The translations under genes and the position numbers were made by a program. The notes under the pieces were generated by a model that had not been told where the DNA came from, did not search any database, and saw nothing but the letters and a program-made list of their open reading frames with translations. From Pseudomonas japonica (GTDB lineage: Bacteria; Pseudomonadota; Gammaproteobacteria; Pseudomonadales; Pseudomonadaceae), in NCBI RefSeq assembly GCF_013522925.1, contig NZ_JAAMQU010000004.1, positions 62,001-126,000 on the forward strand: DNA of 64,000 nucleotides. Direction: 5' to 3'. Below, piece after piece: positions 53,048 to 62,142 of this stretch (position 1 is its first letter; each line of letters starts with the position of its first letter).

Positions 53048-54640
53048 CTAAACAGCCTCTTGCAGGATCAGGTCCGCCGCCCGTTCGGCCACCGCCATCA
53101 CCGCGCCTTGGATATTGCCGGACACCATGGTCGGGATGACCGAGGCGTCCACCACGCGCAATCCCGCCAGGCCCTGTACGCGCAAGGCAGCGTCCACCAC
53201 GGCGAGCGGGCCTTCCCCCATTCGGCAGGTGCCGATGGGGTGGTAGATCGTCTGGCCATTGTCACGGGCAAATTCGAGCCACTGTTCATCGCTGGTCACG
53301 CCCTTGCCAGGGCTCGTTTCCGCCTCGATATAATGCTGCAACGCCGGTTGGCCGACGATCCGCCGGGCGATGCGCATGCCCTCGATCATGCTCTGGCGGT
53401 CTTCTTCTGCATCCAGGAAGTTCGGCTTGATGGCCGGCATCTGGCTGGCGTCGGCTGACTGGATGTGGATGCTGCCTACGGATTTGGGCCGTAGCTGGCT
53501 TACGCCCAGGGTCATGCCGGGATGGCGGTCGAGGATTCGCTCTGCGGCGTTGGCGTAACTGGCATGCACGAAGAAGTACTGCACGTCCGGGGTGGCGAGC
53601 TCTTTTCGGGTTCGCACGAAGCCATGCACCAGCCCCGTGCCCAGGGTGAGAATCCCGGTGCGCCGGCGCGCGTATTCGGCAACCGCCAGGCCAAGGCGCC
53701 ATCCTCGCGCCATTTCATTGAGCGTGAGCGTGTTCTTCAGGCGCCAGTTCATGCGCGTGGCGAAGTGGTCGATGTAGTTCTCGCCTACGCCGTCGAGCCG
53801 GTGCTGCATCGCGATGCCCGCCTGGCGCAATACGTCTTCCCGGCCAATGCCGGATAACTCCAGCAATTGCGGCGTTTGAATGGTGCCGGCACAGAGGATC
53901 ACCTCCCTCCCCGCCTGCACAGTGACCTCACGTTCACCCACGCGATAACGCAACCCAACGCAGCGGCCCTGGGCCAGTTGCAATTGCTGCACCTGCGCGC
54001 CCGTAACCACTTCGAGGTTCGCTCGCCGGCGTATGGGTTTGAGGTAAGCGTCGTAAGCGCTCCAGCGGCGGCCCTGCTTCTGGAACACCTGGTAGTAGCC
54101 AAAACCTTCTTGCACGCTGGCGTTGTAATCGGGGTTGGCCGGTTGGCCGTCTTGCCGCGCCGCTTCAAGGAAGGCCTGGGCAATGGGGTACATTTCATTC
54201 ACCCGATGCACATTCATCGGCCCCTCGCGCCCGCGCCCTTCGCCCCCGTGTTGGTAGGCCTCCAGCTTGCGGAAGTAAGGCGCCATGCTCTGGAAATTCC
54301 AGCCCTTGGCACCAGCCTGTTCCCAGGCATCGTAGTCGCCCGGCTGCCCGCGCACGTAGATCATGCCGTTGATCAGGCTTGAGCCCCCGAGCCCCTTGCC
54401 GCGAGGTACCGCAATCACCCGGCCCTTGGTGTTGGGTTCAGGCGCGGTCTGGAAACGCCAGTTGTAACGCGTATTGACCAGCAGTTTGCTGAAGCCTGCG
54501 GGGATGGGAATCCACGGGCTTTTGGGTTCGCCGCCCGCTTCCAGCATCAACACCTTGAACCGGCCGCTGGCGGTAAGCCGATTGGCCAGCACACAACCGG
54601 CGGTCCCTCCGCCCACAATCACATAGTCGTAGACTGTCAT
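53048..54640 (-). CDS. GMC-family FAD-dependent alcohol dehydrogenase
   Basis: 530 residues. FAD-binding YDYVIVGGGTAGCVLANRL at the N-terminus, GMC signature 1 (PRGKGLGGSSLINGMIYVRGQPGDYDAWEQAG), signature 2 (GTIQTPQLLELSGIG) and the C-terminal active-site HPIGTCRMG are all present. Such enzymes (choline dehydrogenase-like) oxidise alcohols and pass electrons to quinones. ATG 54640 overlaps the AroE-like stop by four bases. It is the last gene of the operon led by the branched-chain-type importer. Confidence 0.9.
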   Translation of the reverse strand: MTVYDYVIVGGGTAGCVLANRLTASGRFKVLMLEAGGEPKSPWIPIPAGFSKLLVNTRYNWRFQTAPEPNTKGRVIAVPRGKGLGGSSLINGMIYVRGQPGDYDAWEQAGAKGWNFQSMAPYFRKLEAYQHGGEGRGREGPMNVHRVNEMYPIAQAFLEAARQDGQPANPDYNASVQEGFGYYQVFQKQGRRWSAYDAYLKPIRRRANLEVVTGAQVQQLQLAQGRCVGLRYRVGEREVTVQAGREVILCAGTIQTPQLLELSGIGREDVLRQAGIAMQHRLDGVGENYIDHFATRMNWRLKNTLTLNEMARGWRLGLAVAEYARRRTGILTLGTGLVHGFVRTRKELATPDVQYFFVHASYANAAERILDRHPGMTLGVSQLRPKSVGSIHIQSADASQMPAIKPNFLDAEEDRQSMIEGMRIARRIVGQPALQHYIEAETSPGKGVTSDEQWLEFARDNGQTIYHPIGTCRMGEGPLAVVDAALRVQGLAGLRVVDASVIPTMVSGNIQGAVMAVAERAADLILQEAV

Positions 54641-55458
54641 GCCGCGCCCTCCGACACCGGTGCGCCCATCGCGCGGGCCATCAACCGCGCCTGGCACAAC
54701 AACATGGGCAGCCCTTCCTGAATGCGACAACCTCGGGCGGCAGCCGCCAGCAACAAAGGGGTACGGGCTGGCTGCATGATGATCTCGGCCACCCACTGAT
54801 CGCCACTGAGGCGGCTGGTGTCGCAGGGTAAAAGGTCCCCTTCGCGCAGGCCGAGTGACGTGGCATTGACCACCAGGGTATGCCCGCTCGGGTCTGCGTT
54901 ACCCAAGTGCAGCGGTAACGTGGGGAAAGCCGCGCGCAGGCGTGCAAGCAAGGCCTCGGCCTTTGCCGCGGTGCGGTTGGCAACGGTCAGCCGGGCAACC
55001 CCTGCTTCGGCCAGGGCAAAGGCAATGGCATTGGCCGCCCCGCCCGCGCCGGCCAGGTAAACGCTCGCGCCGGCAGGCTCGAAGCCTTTCTGCCGCAGCC
55101 CGGCCACGAAGCCGATACCATCAAGGATGTCGCCAATCAGCTCCCCGGCGGGGCTGCGCCGAACTACGTTGACCGCGCCCACCTGTTGAGCGTGGGCCGT
55201 CACTTGGTCGCACAACGAAAGCATGGCGGTCTTGTGGGGTACGGTAACGATAAAACCTTCCAGGTTCGCCAGCGACCGCAGGCCTGCTATGACCGCTGGC
55301 AATCCGCTGGCAGTGACGTGGAAAGGCACCATCACCCCCTCATGGCCGACCTGCTCGAACAGGGCATTGATAACCTGAGGTGTCTTCACCTGGAGGATAG
55401 GGTCCGCGATGATTGCGTACAGGCGCGTGGCGCCGGAGATCTCACTGATACTTTTCAT
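54637..55458 (-). CDS. Shikimate-dehydrogenase-like protein with altered substrate motif
   Basis: 273 residues from ATG 55458. The catalytic Lys (TVPHKTAM) and Asp (DILDGIGF) of AroE are kept, and the NADP-binding AGAGGAANAIAFALAEAG and NRT follow. The Ser-x-Ser element that holds the shikimate carboxylate (HSKSP in AroE) reads QVKTP, so shikimate is probably not the substrate. It belongs to the accessory SDH-like group and is encoded between an SDR and a GMC oxidoreductase, pointing to a cyclic alcohol or hydroxy-acid pathway. Confidence 0.85.
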   Translation of the reverse strand: MKSISEISGATRLYAIIADPILQVKTPQVINALFEQVGHEGVMVPFHVTASGLPAVIAGLRSLANLEGFIVTVPHKTAMLSLCDQVTAHAQQVGAVNVVRRSPAGELIGDILDGIGFVAGLRQKGFEPAGASVYLAGAGGAANAIAFALAEAGVARLTVANRTAAKAEALLARLRAAFPTLPLHLGNADPSGHTLVVNATSLGLREGDLLPCDTSRLSGDQWVAEIIMQPARTPLLLAAAARGCRIQEGLPMLLCQARLMARAMGAPVSEGAA

Positions 55459-55529
55459 GTCGTTCACGCCAAAGTGAATGCGTCTTGGACTGAAGGCGCG
55501 CGCCACTGGGCCGCGCAAAGTTTGGCGGG

Positions 55530-56294
55530 TCAGCGCATCAGCCAGCCGCCGGCCACGTCAAGCACCTGCCCGGTCACAAAGTTGCTGTCGCGGCTGGTCA
55601 GAAAACACGCGGCATCGGCCACCTCCGACGGCTGGCCCAATCGGCCCAGCGGGGTTTCGTCGATCACTGCCTGGTTGGCCGCGGCGGCAACGGTTTTCAG
55701 CAGCGGCGTTTCAATGCGGCCAGGCGCGAGGGCGTTGACCGTGATGCCATAAGGTCCCAGTTCCCCGGCCAGGTGCCGGGTAAAGCCGATAATCGCGGCC
55801 TTGGTAGCGCTGTAATGCGCCGCCACCAGTGGCAGGTATGCGCTGCCCGCCACCGAGGACATGCTGACGATACGGCCGAACCGGCGGTCGACCATCCCAG
55901 GCGACAATAACCGGCTGAGGTTGAACGCCCCCGTAAGGTTGATCGCAACCACCCGATTCCATTCCGCCGGGTCCATCTGCCAGATGGGCGCGGCCTGGCC
56001 GTTGTGCTTGGGCGACACACCGGCATTGTTGATCAGGGTATCGATAGGCCCCAGGCTGGATTCAAGCTGGGCGCACGCTCGTTGGCACTGATCGAAATCA
56101 GCAACGTCCGCTTGATGCCAGGCTACCTGGTACCCCTGCTCTTGCAGGCGCTCGGCCTGGTCGCGTGCGCGCTGCCCGTCCGCGTCGAGGATCGCCACCA
56201 CCGCGCCTTCCTCGCAGTAGCGCTGGGCAATGGCCGCGCCGATACCGCTGCCGGCCCCCGAGACCAGCACGGTACGCCCCTGGTGCCGGTTCAT
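55530..56294 (-). CDS. SDR-family oxidoreductase
   Basis: 254 residues. Classical SDR: cofactor loop VSGAGSGIGAAIA, NNAG, catalytic Ser in MSSVAG and YSATK (Tyr and Lys present), with C-terminal FVTGQVLDVAGGWLM. It oxidises or reduces a secondary alcohol/ketone with NAD(P). The start ATG 56294 overlaps the quinone reductase stop by four bases. Confidence 0.9.
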   Translation of the reverse strand: MNRHQGRTVLVSGAGSGIGAAIAQRYCEEGAVVAILDADGQRARDQAERLQEQGYQVAWHQADVADFDQCQRACAQLESSLGPIDTLINNAGVSPKHNGQAAPIWQMDPAEWNRVVAINLTGAFNLSRLLSPGMVDRRFGRIVSMSSVAGSAYLPLVAAHYSATKAAIIGFTRHLAGELGPYGITVNALAPGRIETPLLKTVAAAANQAVIDETPLGRLGQPSEVADAACFLTSRDSNFVTGQVLDVAGGWLMR

Positions 56295-57289
56295 GGGTTC
56301 ACCTCCAGCATAAGCTTGCCGATATGCCGGCTGCTTTCCATCACCGTGTGCGCTTGAACTACCTCGGCCAAAGGGAAGGTTGCATGGATCACTGGCCGGC
56401 ACTGCCCCGCTTTGAGCAGCGGCCATACCTGATGCTGCAGCGCTGCGGCAATGCCTGCTTTCTGCTCCCGGCTGCGAGGGCGCAGCGTGGAGCCGGTGAA
56501 GGTCAAACGGCGCAGCATGATCGGCATGGCATCCAGTACCTGCTTGCTGCCTTCAAGGAAGGCGATCTGTACCAGCCGCCCTTCCACGGCCAGGGCCGAC
56601 AGATTGCGCTGGATATAGTCCCCGCCGACCATGTCGAGGATCATTTCCACGCCGCGCCCCTGGGTCACTTCGGCAACTACCTGAGTGAAATCTTCCTCGC
56701 GGTAATTGATCGCCCGGGCGGCCCCGGCTTTCAGGCACGCCTGGGCTTTCTCGGCCGAACCTACCGTGGTCAGCACACGCGCCCCGAAGTGGCTGGCCAG
56801 CTGGATTGCCGTGAGCCCGATGCCGCTGGAGCCGCCGTGCACGAGAAGGGTCTCGCCCGATTGCAGCCGGCCGCGTTCGAACAGGTTGGTCCACACCGTG
56901 AAGTAGTTTTCCGGCAACGCGGCGGCTTCCAGCAAAGAGAGGCCCGCCGGGACCGGCAAACAGTGCTCGGCCGGTACCACACAGTACTCGGCGTAACCTC
57001 CGCCAGGCGTGAGGGCGCAGACTTTATCGCCCAGCGCCCAGTGGTTCACACCCTCGCCGAGGGCGACGACTTCACCCGACACTTCGAGCCCCAGCAGTGG
57101 CGAAGCGCCTGGGGGCGGCGGGTAGCTGCCGGAGCGTTGCAGTACGTCCGGCCGATTGACCCCAGCGTACGCGACCTTGAGCAACATATCCCCAGGCCCT
57201 GGCTGGGGCACCGGGCCTTGGGCAACGACCATGCAGCTTGCCGGGCCGCCTTGGCCATGTTCGATCTGACGCATCGTGTTGGTGCTCAT
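56291..57289 (-). CDS. NADPH:quinone reductase-like MDR protein (PIG3/Qor type)
   Basis: 332 residues of the zinc-free medium-chain dehydrogenase group: AYAGVNRPDVLQRSGSYPPPPGASPLLGLEVSGEV at the N-terminus and the NADPH loop VHGGSSGIGLTAIQLA. No structural or catalytic zinc Cys set is seen. It reduces quinones or enones. It lies directly downstream of livF, suggesting that an unsaturated ketone or quinone arises in the pathway. Confidence 0.9.
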   Translation of the reverse strand: MSTNTMRQIEHGQGGPASCMVVAQGPVPQPGPGDMLLKVAYAGVNRPDVLQRSGSYPPPPGASPLLGLEVSGEVVALGEGVNHWALGDKVCALTPGGGYAEYCVVPAEHCLPVPAGLSLLEAAALPENYFTVWTNLFERGRLQSGETLLVHGGSSGIGLTAIQLASHFGARVLTTVGSAEKAQACLKAGAARAINYREEDFTQVVAEVTQGRGVEMILDMVGGDYIQRNLSALAVEGRLVQIAFLEGSKQVLDAMPIMLRRLTFTGSTLRPRSREQKAGIAAALQHQVWPLLKAGQCRPVIHATFPLAEVVQAHTVMESSRHIGKLMLEVNP

Positions 57290-57308
57290 GCAACCTCCAA
57301 AATGGTGT

Positions 57309-58013
57309 TCACAGGCCCAGGTAGGCTCGCTTGATATGAGGGTTTTCCAGCAGCTCGCGGCCCGTGCCGGTCAAGGTGACGGCGCCGTTTTCCAGCACAT
57401 AGCCACGGTGGGCAATGCGCAGGGTATGCACGATGTTCTGCTCGACGATGAGCACCGTGGTGCCCAGGGAAAGGATTTTCTCGATGATGTCGAACACCTG
57501 AGACACCAACAGCGGCGACAGGCCGAGCGAGGGCTCATCGAACATCAGCAGCTTGGGTTCGGCCATCAGGCCCCGCGCGATAGCGACCATTTGTTGCTCG
57601 CCACCTGATAAGGAACCCGCCAACTGATCAAGGCGCTCGCGCACCCTTGGGAACAGTTCCAGCACCTGCTCCAGGCGCTGCTTGTAGCCGATGCGGGCGC
57701 TGCGTTTGTAAGCGCCCATCAGGAGGTTGTCCCGCACGCTGATAAAGGGGAACAGCTGGCGCCCTTCCGGAATAAGCGTAATACCCGCCTCTACCACTTC
57801 ATCGGGGCGGCGGCCGTCCAGGCGTTGCCCTTCGAATTCGATCGTCCCCTGTGTGGGCTTTACCAGGCCACACAGGCTGCGCAAGGTGGTGGTTTTGCCC
57901 GCCCCATTGGCGCCGACGATGGTGACCACTTCGCCGGCGTTCACCTCTATGGAGACGCCGCGCAACACTTCGGTACGGTCATAGCCGGCATGCACGTTGT
58001 TGAGCCTAAGCAT
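57309..58013 (-). CDS. livF: Branched-chain amino acid-type ABC ATPase (LivF)
   Basis: 234 residues. Walker A GANGAGKTT, signature LSGGEQQMVAIARGL, Walker B LLMFDEPSLGLSP and the switch His region (IVEQNI) are intact; the short length is typical of LivF. It overlaps the end of the livMG fusion by eight bases. Clusters of this type often import aromatic or branched acids rather than amino acids. Confidence 0.93.
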   Translation of the reverse strand: MLRLNNVHAGYDRTEVLRGVSIEVNAGEVVTIVGANGAGKTTTLRSLCGLVKPTQGTIEFEGQRLDGRRPDEVVEAGITLIPEGRQLFPFISVRDNLLMGAYKRSARIGYKQRLEQVLELFPRVRERLDQLAGSLSGGEQQMVAIARGLMAEPKLLMFDEPSLGLSPLLVSQVFDIIEKILSLGTTVLIVEQNIVHTLRIAHRGYVLENGAVTLTGTGRELLENPHIKRAYLGL

Positions 58014-59778
58014 GGCTGTACTCCTTGCCCAGATAAGCCTCGATCACCTGCGGGTTGCTGACCACCTCACTGGGGAGGCCTTCCATCAACATTGCGCCGG
58101 AACTGATCACCACGATCCGGTCCGAAAGGGTCATGGTGGCTTGCATGATGTGCTCGATCATCAGCACGCTCACGCCGGCATCGCGCACCCGCCGGATAAT
58201 CTCGATGGCCTTGGCGACATCGGTAGGGTTGAGCCCGGCCATCACCTCGTCCAGCAACAGCACCCGGGGCCGGGTAGCCAGCGCCCGGGCCATTTCCAGG
58301 CGCTTCATGCCGCCCACCGTGAGGTTGCGGGCGCGGGTTTCGAGCAGGCTGGTAAGTTCGGTGAGCTGCGCCACTTGGGCGGCGATGGCGCGTGCTTCGG
58401 CCGGCACCCGGGTATGCATGAAGGCACCGAGCATGATGTTCTCGCTCACGGTAAGGTCGGCGAACGGTTGAACGATCTGGAACGTGCGGCCGATCCCCGC
58501 CAGCGCGAACTGTGCCGGGCTGCTCGGGGTAATCCAGCGGCCGTCGCGTGTGCGGACTTTCACCTGCCCCTCCGAGGGCGGCAAAAAGCCGGACAACTGG
58601 TTGAATACCGTGGTCTTGCCTGCCCCGTTGGGCCCGATCACGCCAACGATTTCCCCCTCGTTAAGGCTGATGGAGACATCGTTCGTGGCATGCAGGCCGC
58701 CGAAGTACTTGTGCAGGTGTTCAGCCACCAGAATAGGCTCGCCCCGGGTAGTGCTCACCGCTGCGGCTACCGGTGCGGGCGCCTCGGGCAAAGGCTGATG
58801 GCGGCCGCCAGGCAGGCGGTCGATCCATGCGCCCACCCGCCCTCCAAAGCGGCCGACGATCCCTTGCGGGATGGTCAGCACCACCGCCACCAGCACCAGC
58901 CCATACACCAGGCCATGAACCCCGCTGCCCATGTCGCCCAACCAGCCACGCGCCAGCTCGGCCAGCGGCAACACCAGCACCGTGCCGATCAAGGGGCCCG
59001 ACACCGTGCCCAGCCCGCCAATCAGGGCGAACATCGCAACCTGGATCGACAGCTCCAAGGAGAACATCGCCCCCGGCTCGATGAACGTGAGGTACATGGC
59101 ATGGAAGCTGCCCACCAGGCTGGTGAGGCACGCGGAGATCATCACGGCGGCCAGCTTCACCTTCACCGCGCTCACCCCCACCGCCTGGGCGGCGTCTTCA
59201 CGCTCGCGCACGGCGATCAGGTAATAGCCAAGCCGTGACTGCTTGAGCTTCCAGCCCACCACCAAGGTAACGGCAAGGAAGCCGAAGGCAATCAGCAGGT
59301 ACGGCCAGCGCTGGCGGAACAGCATCCATTCGGCGCCCATCTTCAAGGGCACGGCCAGCCCGGTAGCGCCACCGGTGATGTCCTGCTGATTGATCACCAC
59401 CAGGCGAACCACTTCAAGCACGGCGATAGTGGCCAGCGCAAAGAACGGCCCGCGCAGGCGGAAGCAGGGCCAACTGATAACGACTGCCAGCACCGTGGAC
59501 AAGGCCGCGCCCACGAACATGCCGATCCAGGGGGTGAGTTGGAAATGGATCACCAACAGGGTTGCCACATAGGCGCCTACCCCATAGAACACCGCATGCC
59601 CCAGCGACAACTGGCCGGCAAAGCCGCCCACGATGTTCCAGGCACCGGCAAGGGCGGCGTAGCTGCACACCAGGATGAACAGGTGGAACACAAAGGGCGA
59701 GCCGACCGCGAACGGAATGATGAGCAGCAGCGACAACGCCAGCAGGCTCACGTACACACGGGGGTGGGTCAGGTTCAT
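58006..59778 (-). CDS. LivM-LivG fusion: ABC permease joined to ATPase
   Basis: 590 residues from ATG 59778. Residues 1-325 are a LivM permease with about nine membrane segments (GHAVFYGVGAYVATLL, FALATIAVLEVVRLV). A Pro/Ala-rich linker follows (PLPEAPAPVAAAVS). Residues about 345-590 are a LivG ATPase with Walker A GPNGAGKTT, signature LTVGGMKRLEMARAL and Walker B VLLLDEVMAGLNP. The signature starts LTVGG, a common LivG variant. Fusion of the two subunits is known in a subset of Liv-type systems. Confidence 0.92.
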   Translation of the reverse strand: MNLTHPRVYVSLLALSLLLIIPFAVGSPFVFHLFILVCSYAALAGAWNIVGGFAGQLSLGHAVFYGVGAYVATLLVIHFQLTPWIGMFVGAALSTVLAVVISWPCFRLRGPFFALATIAVLEVVRLVVINQQDITGGATGLAVPLKMGAEWMLFRQRWPYLLIAFGFLAVTLVVGWKLKQSRLGYYLIAVREREDAAQAVGVSAVKVKLAAVMISACLTSLVGSFHAMYLTFIEPGAMFSLELSIQVAMFALIGGLGTVSGPLIGTVLVLPLAELARGWLGDMGSGVHGLVYGLVLVAVVLTIPQGIVGRFGGRVGAWIDRLPGGRHQPLPEAPAPVAAAVSTTRGEPILVAEHLHKYFGGLHATNDVSISLNEGEIVGVIGPNGAGKTTVFNQLSGFLPPSEGQVKVRTRDGRWITPSSPAQFALAGIGRTFQIVQPFADLTVSENIMLGAFMHTRVPAEARAIAAQVAQLTELTSLLETRARNLTVGGMKRLEMARALATRPRVLLLDEVMAGLNPTDVAKAIEIIRRVRDAGVSVLMIEHIMQATMTLSDRIVVISSGAMLMEGLPSEVVSNPQVIEAYLGKEYSHA

Positions 59779-59788
59779 GTAAGGCTCC

Positions 59789-60667
59789 TTATTCCGACCC
59801 ACGCCCGGCACCGAACAGGCCGGTGGGGCGCACGACCAGGATGCCGAGGAAGATGAGGAAGTACACGACCTCCTTGAGGTCTGGCGCGATGTAAAAGCCC
59901 GCCAGGCTGTCGACGATGCCAATGAGCAACGAGCCCACCAGGGCGCCGGAAAGGCTGCCCAGGCCGCCCAGCACCACAATCACAAAAGCCGTGAGCACGA
60001 AGAACGTACCTACGGTGGGAAACACTGGGTACTGCGGCGCGATCATGCCGGCGGCCAGGCCCAGGCAAGCGCACCCCAAGCCAAACGCGAACACATAGAT
60101 GCCTTTCACATTCACGCCCATCAGCTGCGCCGCATTGCGGTGCTGGGCGGTGGCGCGCACCGCGCGGCCCAGGAAGGTGTTGTGCAAGAACCAATGCAGC
60201 GCCCCGACCAGCAGCAGCGACACCGTAAAGGTTGCCAACTGGCCGGTGCTGGCCCGCAGCCCACCCAGGCTTACGCTACCGGTACCCCAACCGCTGGGGT
60301 TGCTGACCGTGTGCACGTCTGCGCCGAACACCAGCAGCGCGGCATTCATCAGGGCGATGGAGACACCAACCGTGGCGAAGATTTGAATGTGACCTTCGGC
60401 GTTTAGCAGCGGCTGGATGACAAAACGCTGCATCGCCGCGCCCAGGCAGAACAACACTGCCACCGTGGGCACGATAGCTACATACGGGTGCAACCCCAGG
60501 TGCTGGTTGAGCAGGTACACACAGTACATGCCGATCATCAGGAACTCGCCATGGGCAAAGTTCACGACCCGAACGATCCCGAAGATCAAGGTCAGGCCAA
60601 TGCTGATGATCGCCAGCGTGCCGCCTAACAGCACGCCGTTGAGCAGCAACTGCAAGAAAATCTCCAT
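59789..60667 (-). CDS. livH: Branched-chain amino acid-type ABC permease (LivH)
   Basis: 292 residues with about eight membrane helices and the LivH motifs GVLLGGTLAIISIGLTLIFGIVRVVNFAHGEFLMIGMY and GLGSLSGALVGSLLIGIVDSL. Second gene of the importer operon, 10 bases upstream of the livMG fusion. Confidence 0.93.
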   Translation of the reverse strand: MEIFLQLLLNGVLLGGTLAIISIGLTLIFGIVRVVNFAHGEFLMIGMYCVYLLNQHLGLHPYVAIVPTVAVLFCLGAAMQRFVIQPLLNAEGHIQIFATVGVSIALMNAALLVFGADVHTVSNPSGWGTGSVSLGGLRASTGQLATFTVSLLLVGALHWFLHNTFLGRAVRATAQHRNAAQLMGVNVKGIYVFAFGLGCACLGLAAGMIAPQYPVFPTVGTFFVLTAFVIVVLGGLGSLSGALVGSLLIGIVDSLAGFYIAPDLKEVVYFLIFLGILVVRPTGLFGAGRGSE

Positions 60668-60739
60668 GGGTTAGTCCCTCCTGCGAGCGAACGGGGCCGC
60701 GGAACACGCCTGTGGCGGTTCCGGGCCGGTGGAGGTCAG

Positions 60740-61951
60740 TCAGGGTTGGGTGGCCAGGCGCGCTTCAGAGACGGCGGCCGACTGCGGGTATACCGTTTTC
60801 AGCACGCCGCCCTGCCACTGCATCACGGTGGTTTCGGCGCGTTCGTTCTGGCCGTTCGCGCCGAACTTGGCGCCAATCCCGGCGGCGGTCTGCCCTAAGG
60901 GAATATCTACCTTGGCCACCGCGGCGCGGATGTCGTCGGCTTCGAGGGATTTCGCGCTTTCCATGGCATCGAGGAAAATCTTGGCGCCCACGTAGTTGAT
61001 CAGGCTATGCCCGGACCGCGGTTCGCTGCCGTAGCGTTTGCGATAGGCGTCGGCGAAGGCTGCGATCCCAGGCGCGCCGCTTTCGTTGGTCTGGAACTGC
61101 GGGAAGTCCACGTCCAGCACCCCTTCGATGTTCTGCGCGCCCACCGCTTTGGCGGTGTCCTGCATGGAGTAGCCGCCCCCCGCCCCGATGACGGCCTTGG
61201 GCGTATAACCGGCTTCTCGTGCCTGGCGGAAATACAGCACCGTGTCGTTCTGGTAGGACGTCTGCAGCACGATGTCCGCGTTGGCGCCCTTCAACCGGAG
61301 GATCAACGAAGACAAGTCGACCGCCTTGGCCGAATACGGCAGGGTTTCGACAATCGTCAGGCCTTTTTCAGCCGCGAACTGCTTCTGAAACTTGGCCACG
61401 GTGGTGCCGTACAACGCGTCCTCATGGATGATGGCGATCTTCAAGGATTTGGGGTCCACGCCCAGCTTGGGCGCTACCAGGTCGGTGACCGCCGTGATGG
61501 TGCCCTTGGCGAAGCTCTTGGCGGTGGGGTTGCTGCGGAAGACGTATTGCAGGCCGCGGTCAGTGATGTCGTCCGACACGGCGCCCAGCTCGAAGTACGG
61601 CACGCCGGCGACTTCGGTCACCTGCGTTGCCGCAAACGACAGCGCCGACGAATAGCTGCCAAACACCGCGGTAACGTTTTGCCCGGAGGTCAGCTGTCGG
61701 GCAGCGCCTACGGCTTGGCCGGCGTCTACGGCATCGGCCTTCACCAGGTTGATCTGCTCGCCTTTTAGGCCGCCCGCAGCGTTGCGCTCGGCGATGGCGA
61801 TTTCTACGCCTCTATAACTTTCATCGCCCAGCAAGGCAAGCCCACCGCTGAAAGGGAACAGCGCGCCGATGCGTACGTCGGCCATGGCTGAAACAGAAGC
61901 GCTGATACAGAGGGCAGCGAGGCCGAGTTTGGCCCAGGGAAGGGTTGTCAT
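60740..61951 (-). CDS. livJ: LivJ-type periplasmic binding protein
   Basis: 403 residues. Signal peptide MTTLPWAKLGLAALCISASV with cleavage after AMA, then RIGALFPFSGGLALLGDESYRGVEIAIAERNAAGG, the standard Peripla_BP_6 start. It binds the imported ligand. First gene of the operon, transcribed from the divergent region that carries two LacI-type operators. Confidence 0.92.
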   Translation of the reverse strand: MTTLPWAKLGLAALCISASVSAMADVRIGALFPFSGGLALLGDESYRGVEIAIAERNAAGGLKGEQINLVKADAVDAGQAVGAARQLTSGQNVTAVFGSYSSALSFAATQVTEVAGVPYFELGAVSDDITDRGLQYVFRSNPTAKSFAKGTITAVTDLVAPKLGVDPKSLKIAIIHEDALYGTTVAKFQKQFAAEKGLTIVETLPYSAKAVDLSSLILRLKGANADIVLQTSYQNDTVLYFRQAREAGYTPKAVIGAGGGYSMQDTAKAVGAQNIEGVLDVDFPQFQTNESGAPGIAAFADAYRKRYGSEPRSGHSLINYVGAKIFLDAMESAKSLEADDIRAAVAKVDIPLGQTAAGIGAKFGANGQNERAETTVMQWQGGVLKTVYPQSAAVSEARLATQP

Positions 61952-61990
61952 CGCAGATGTCTCCTGGTTGCAGCACGCCAGTCAGCGTAC

Positions 61991-62004
61991 TTGAACCGGT
62001 TCAA
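61991..62004. promoter_or_regulatory. LacI-family operator A
   Basis: TTGAACCGGTTCAA, a perfect 14-base palindrome with the central CG typical of LacI/PurR-type operators, 40 bases before the livJ start. Confidence 0.78.
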
Positions 62005-62089
62005 ATCCATGGTAGCTCAACGCCCGTAAAGGGCTTCGGGATCTGTATCCGGTGTCGTTTATTGGATTTATTCTGACCAAGACTACTTT

Positions 62090-62103
62090 TTGAACCGGTT
62101 CAT
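62090..62103. promoter_or_regulatory. LacI-family operator B
   Basis: TTGAACCGGTTCAT, containing the perfect palindrome TGAACCGGTTCA, 99 bases centre to centre from operator A and close to the lacI-type start. Two sites may allow looping. Confidence 0.78.
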
Positions 62104-62142
62104 ATCTACGCCGGTGATACACTCGTGTCAAGCCACTGCTCG

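Noticed and set aside
57997..59238. Plus-strand open frame of about 410 codons
   Set aside because: Antisense shadow of the LivM-LivG fusion; His/Gly-rich translation without motifs.
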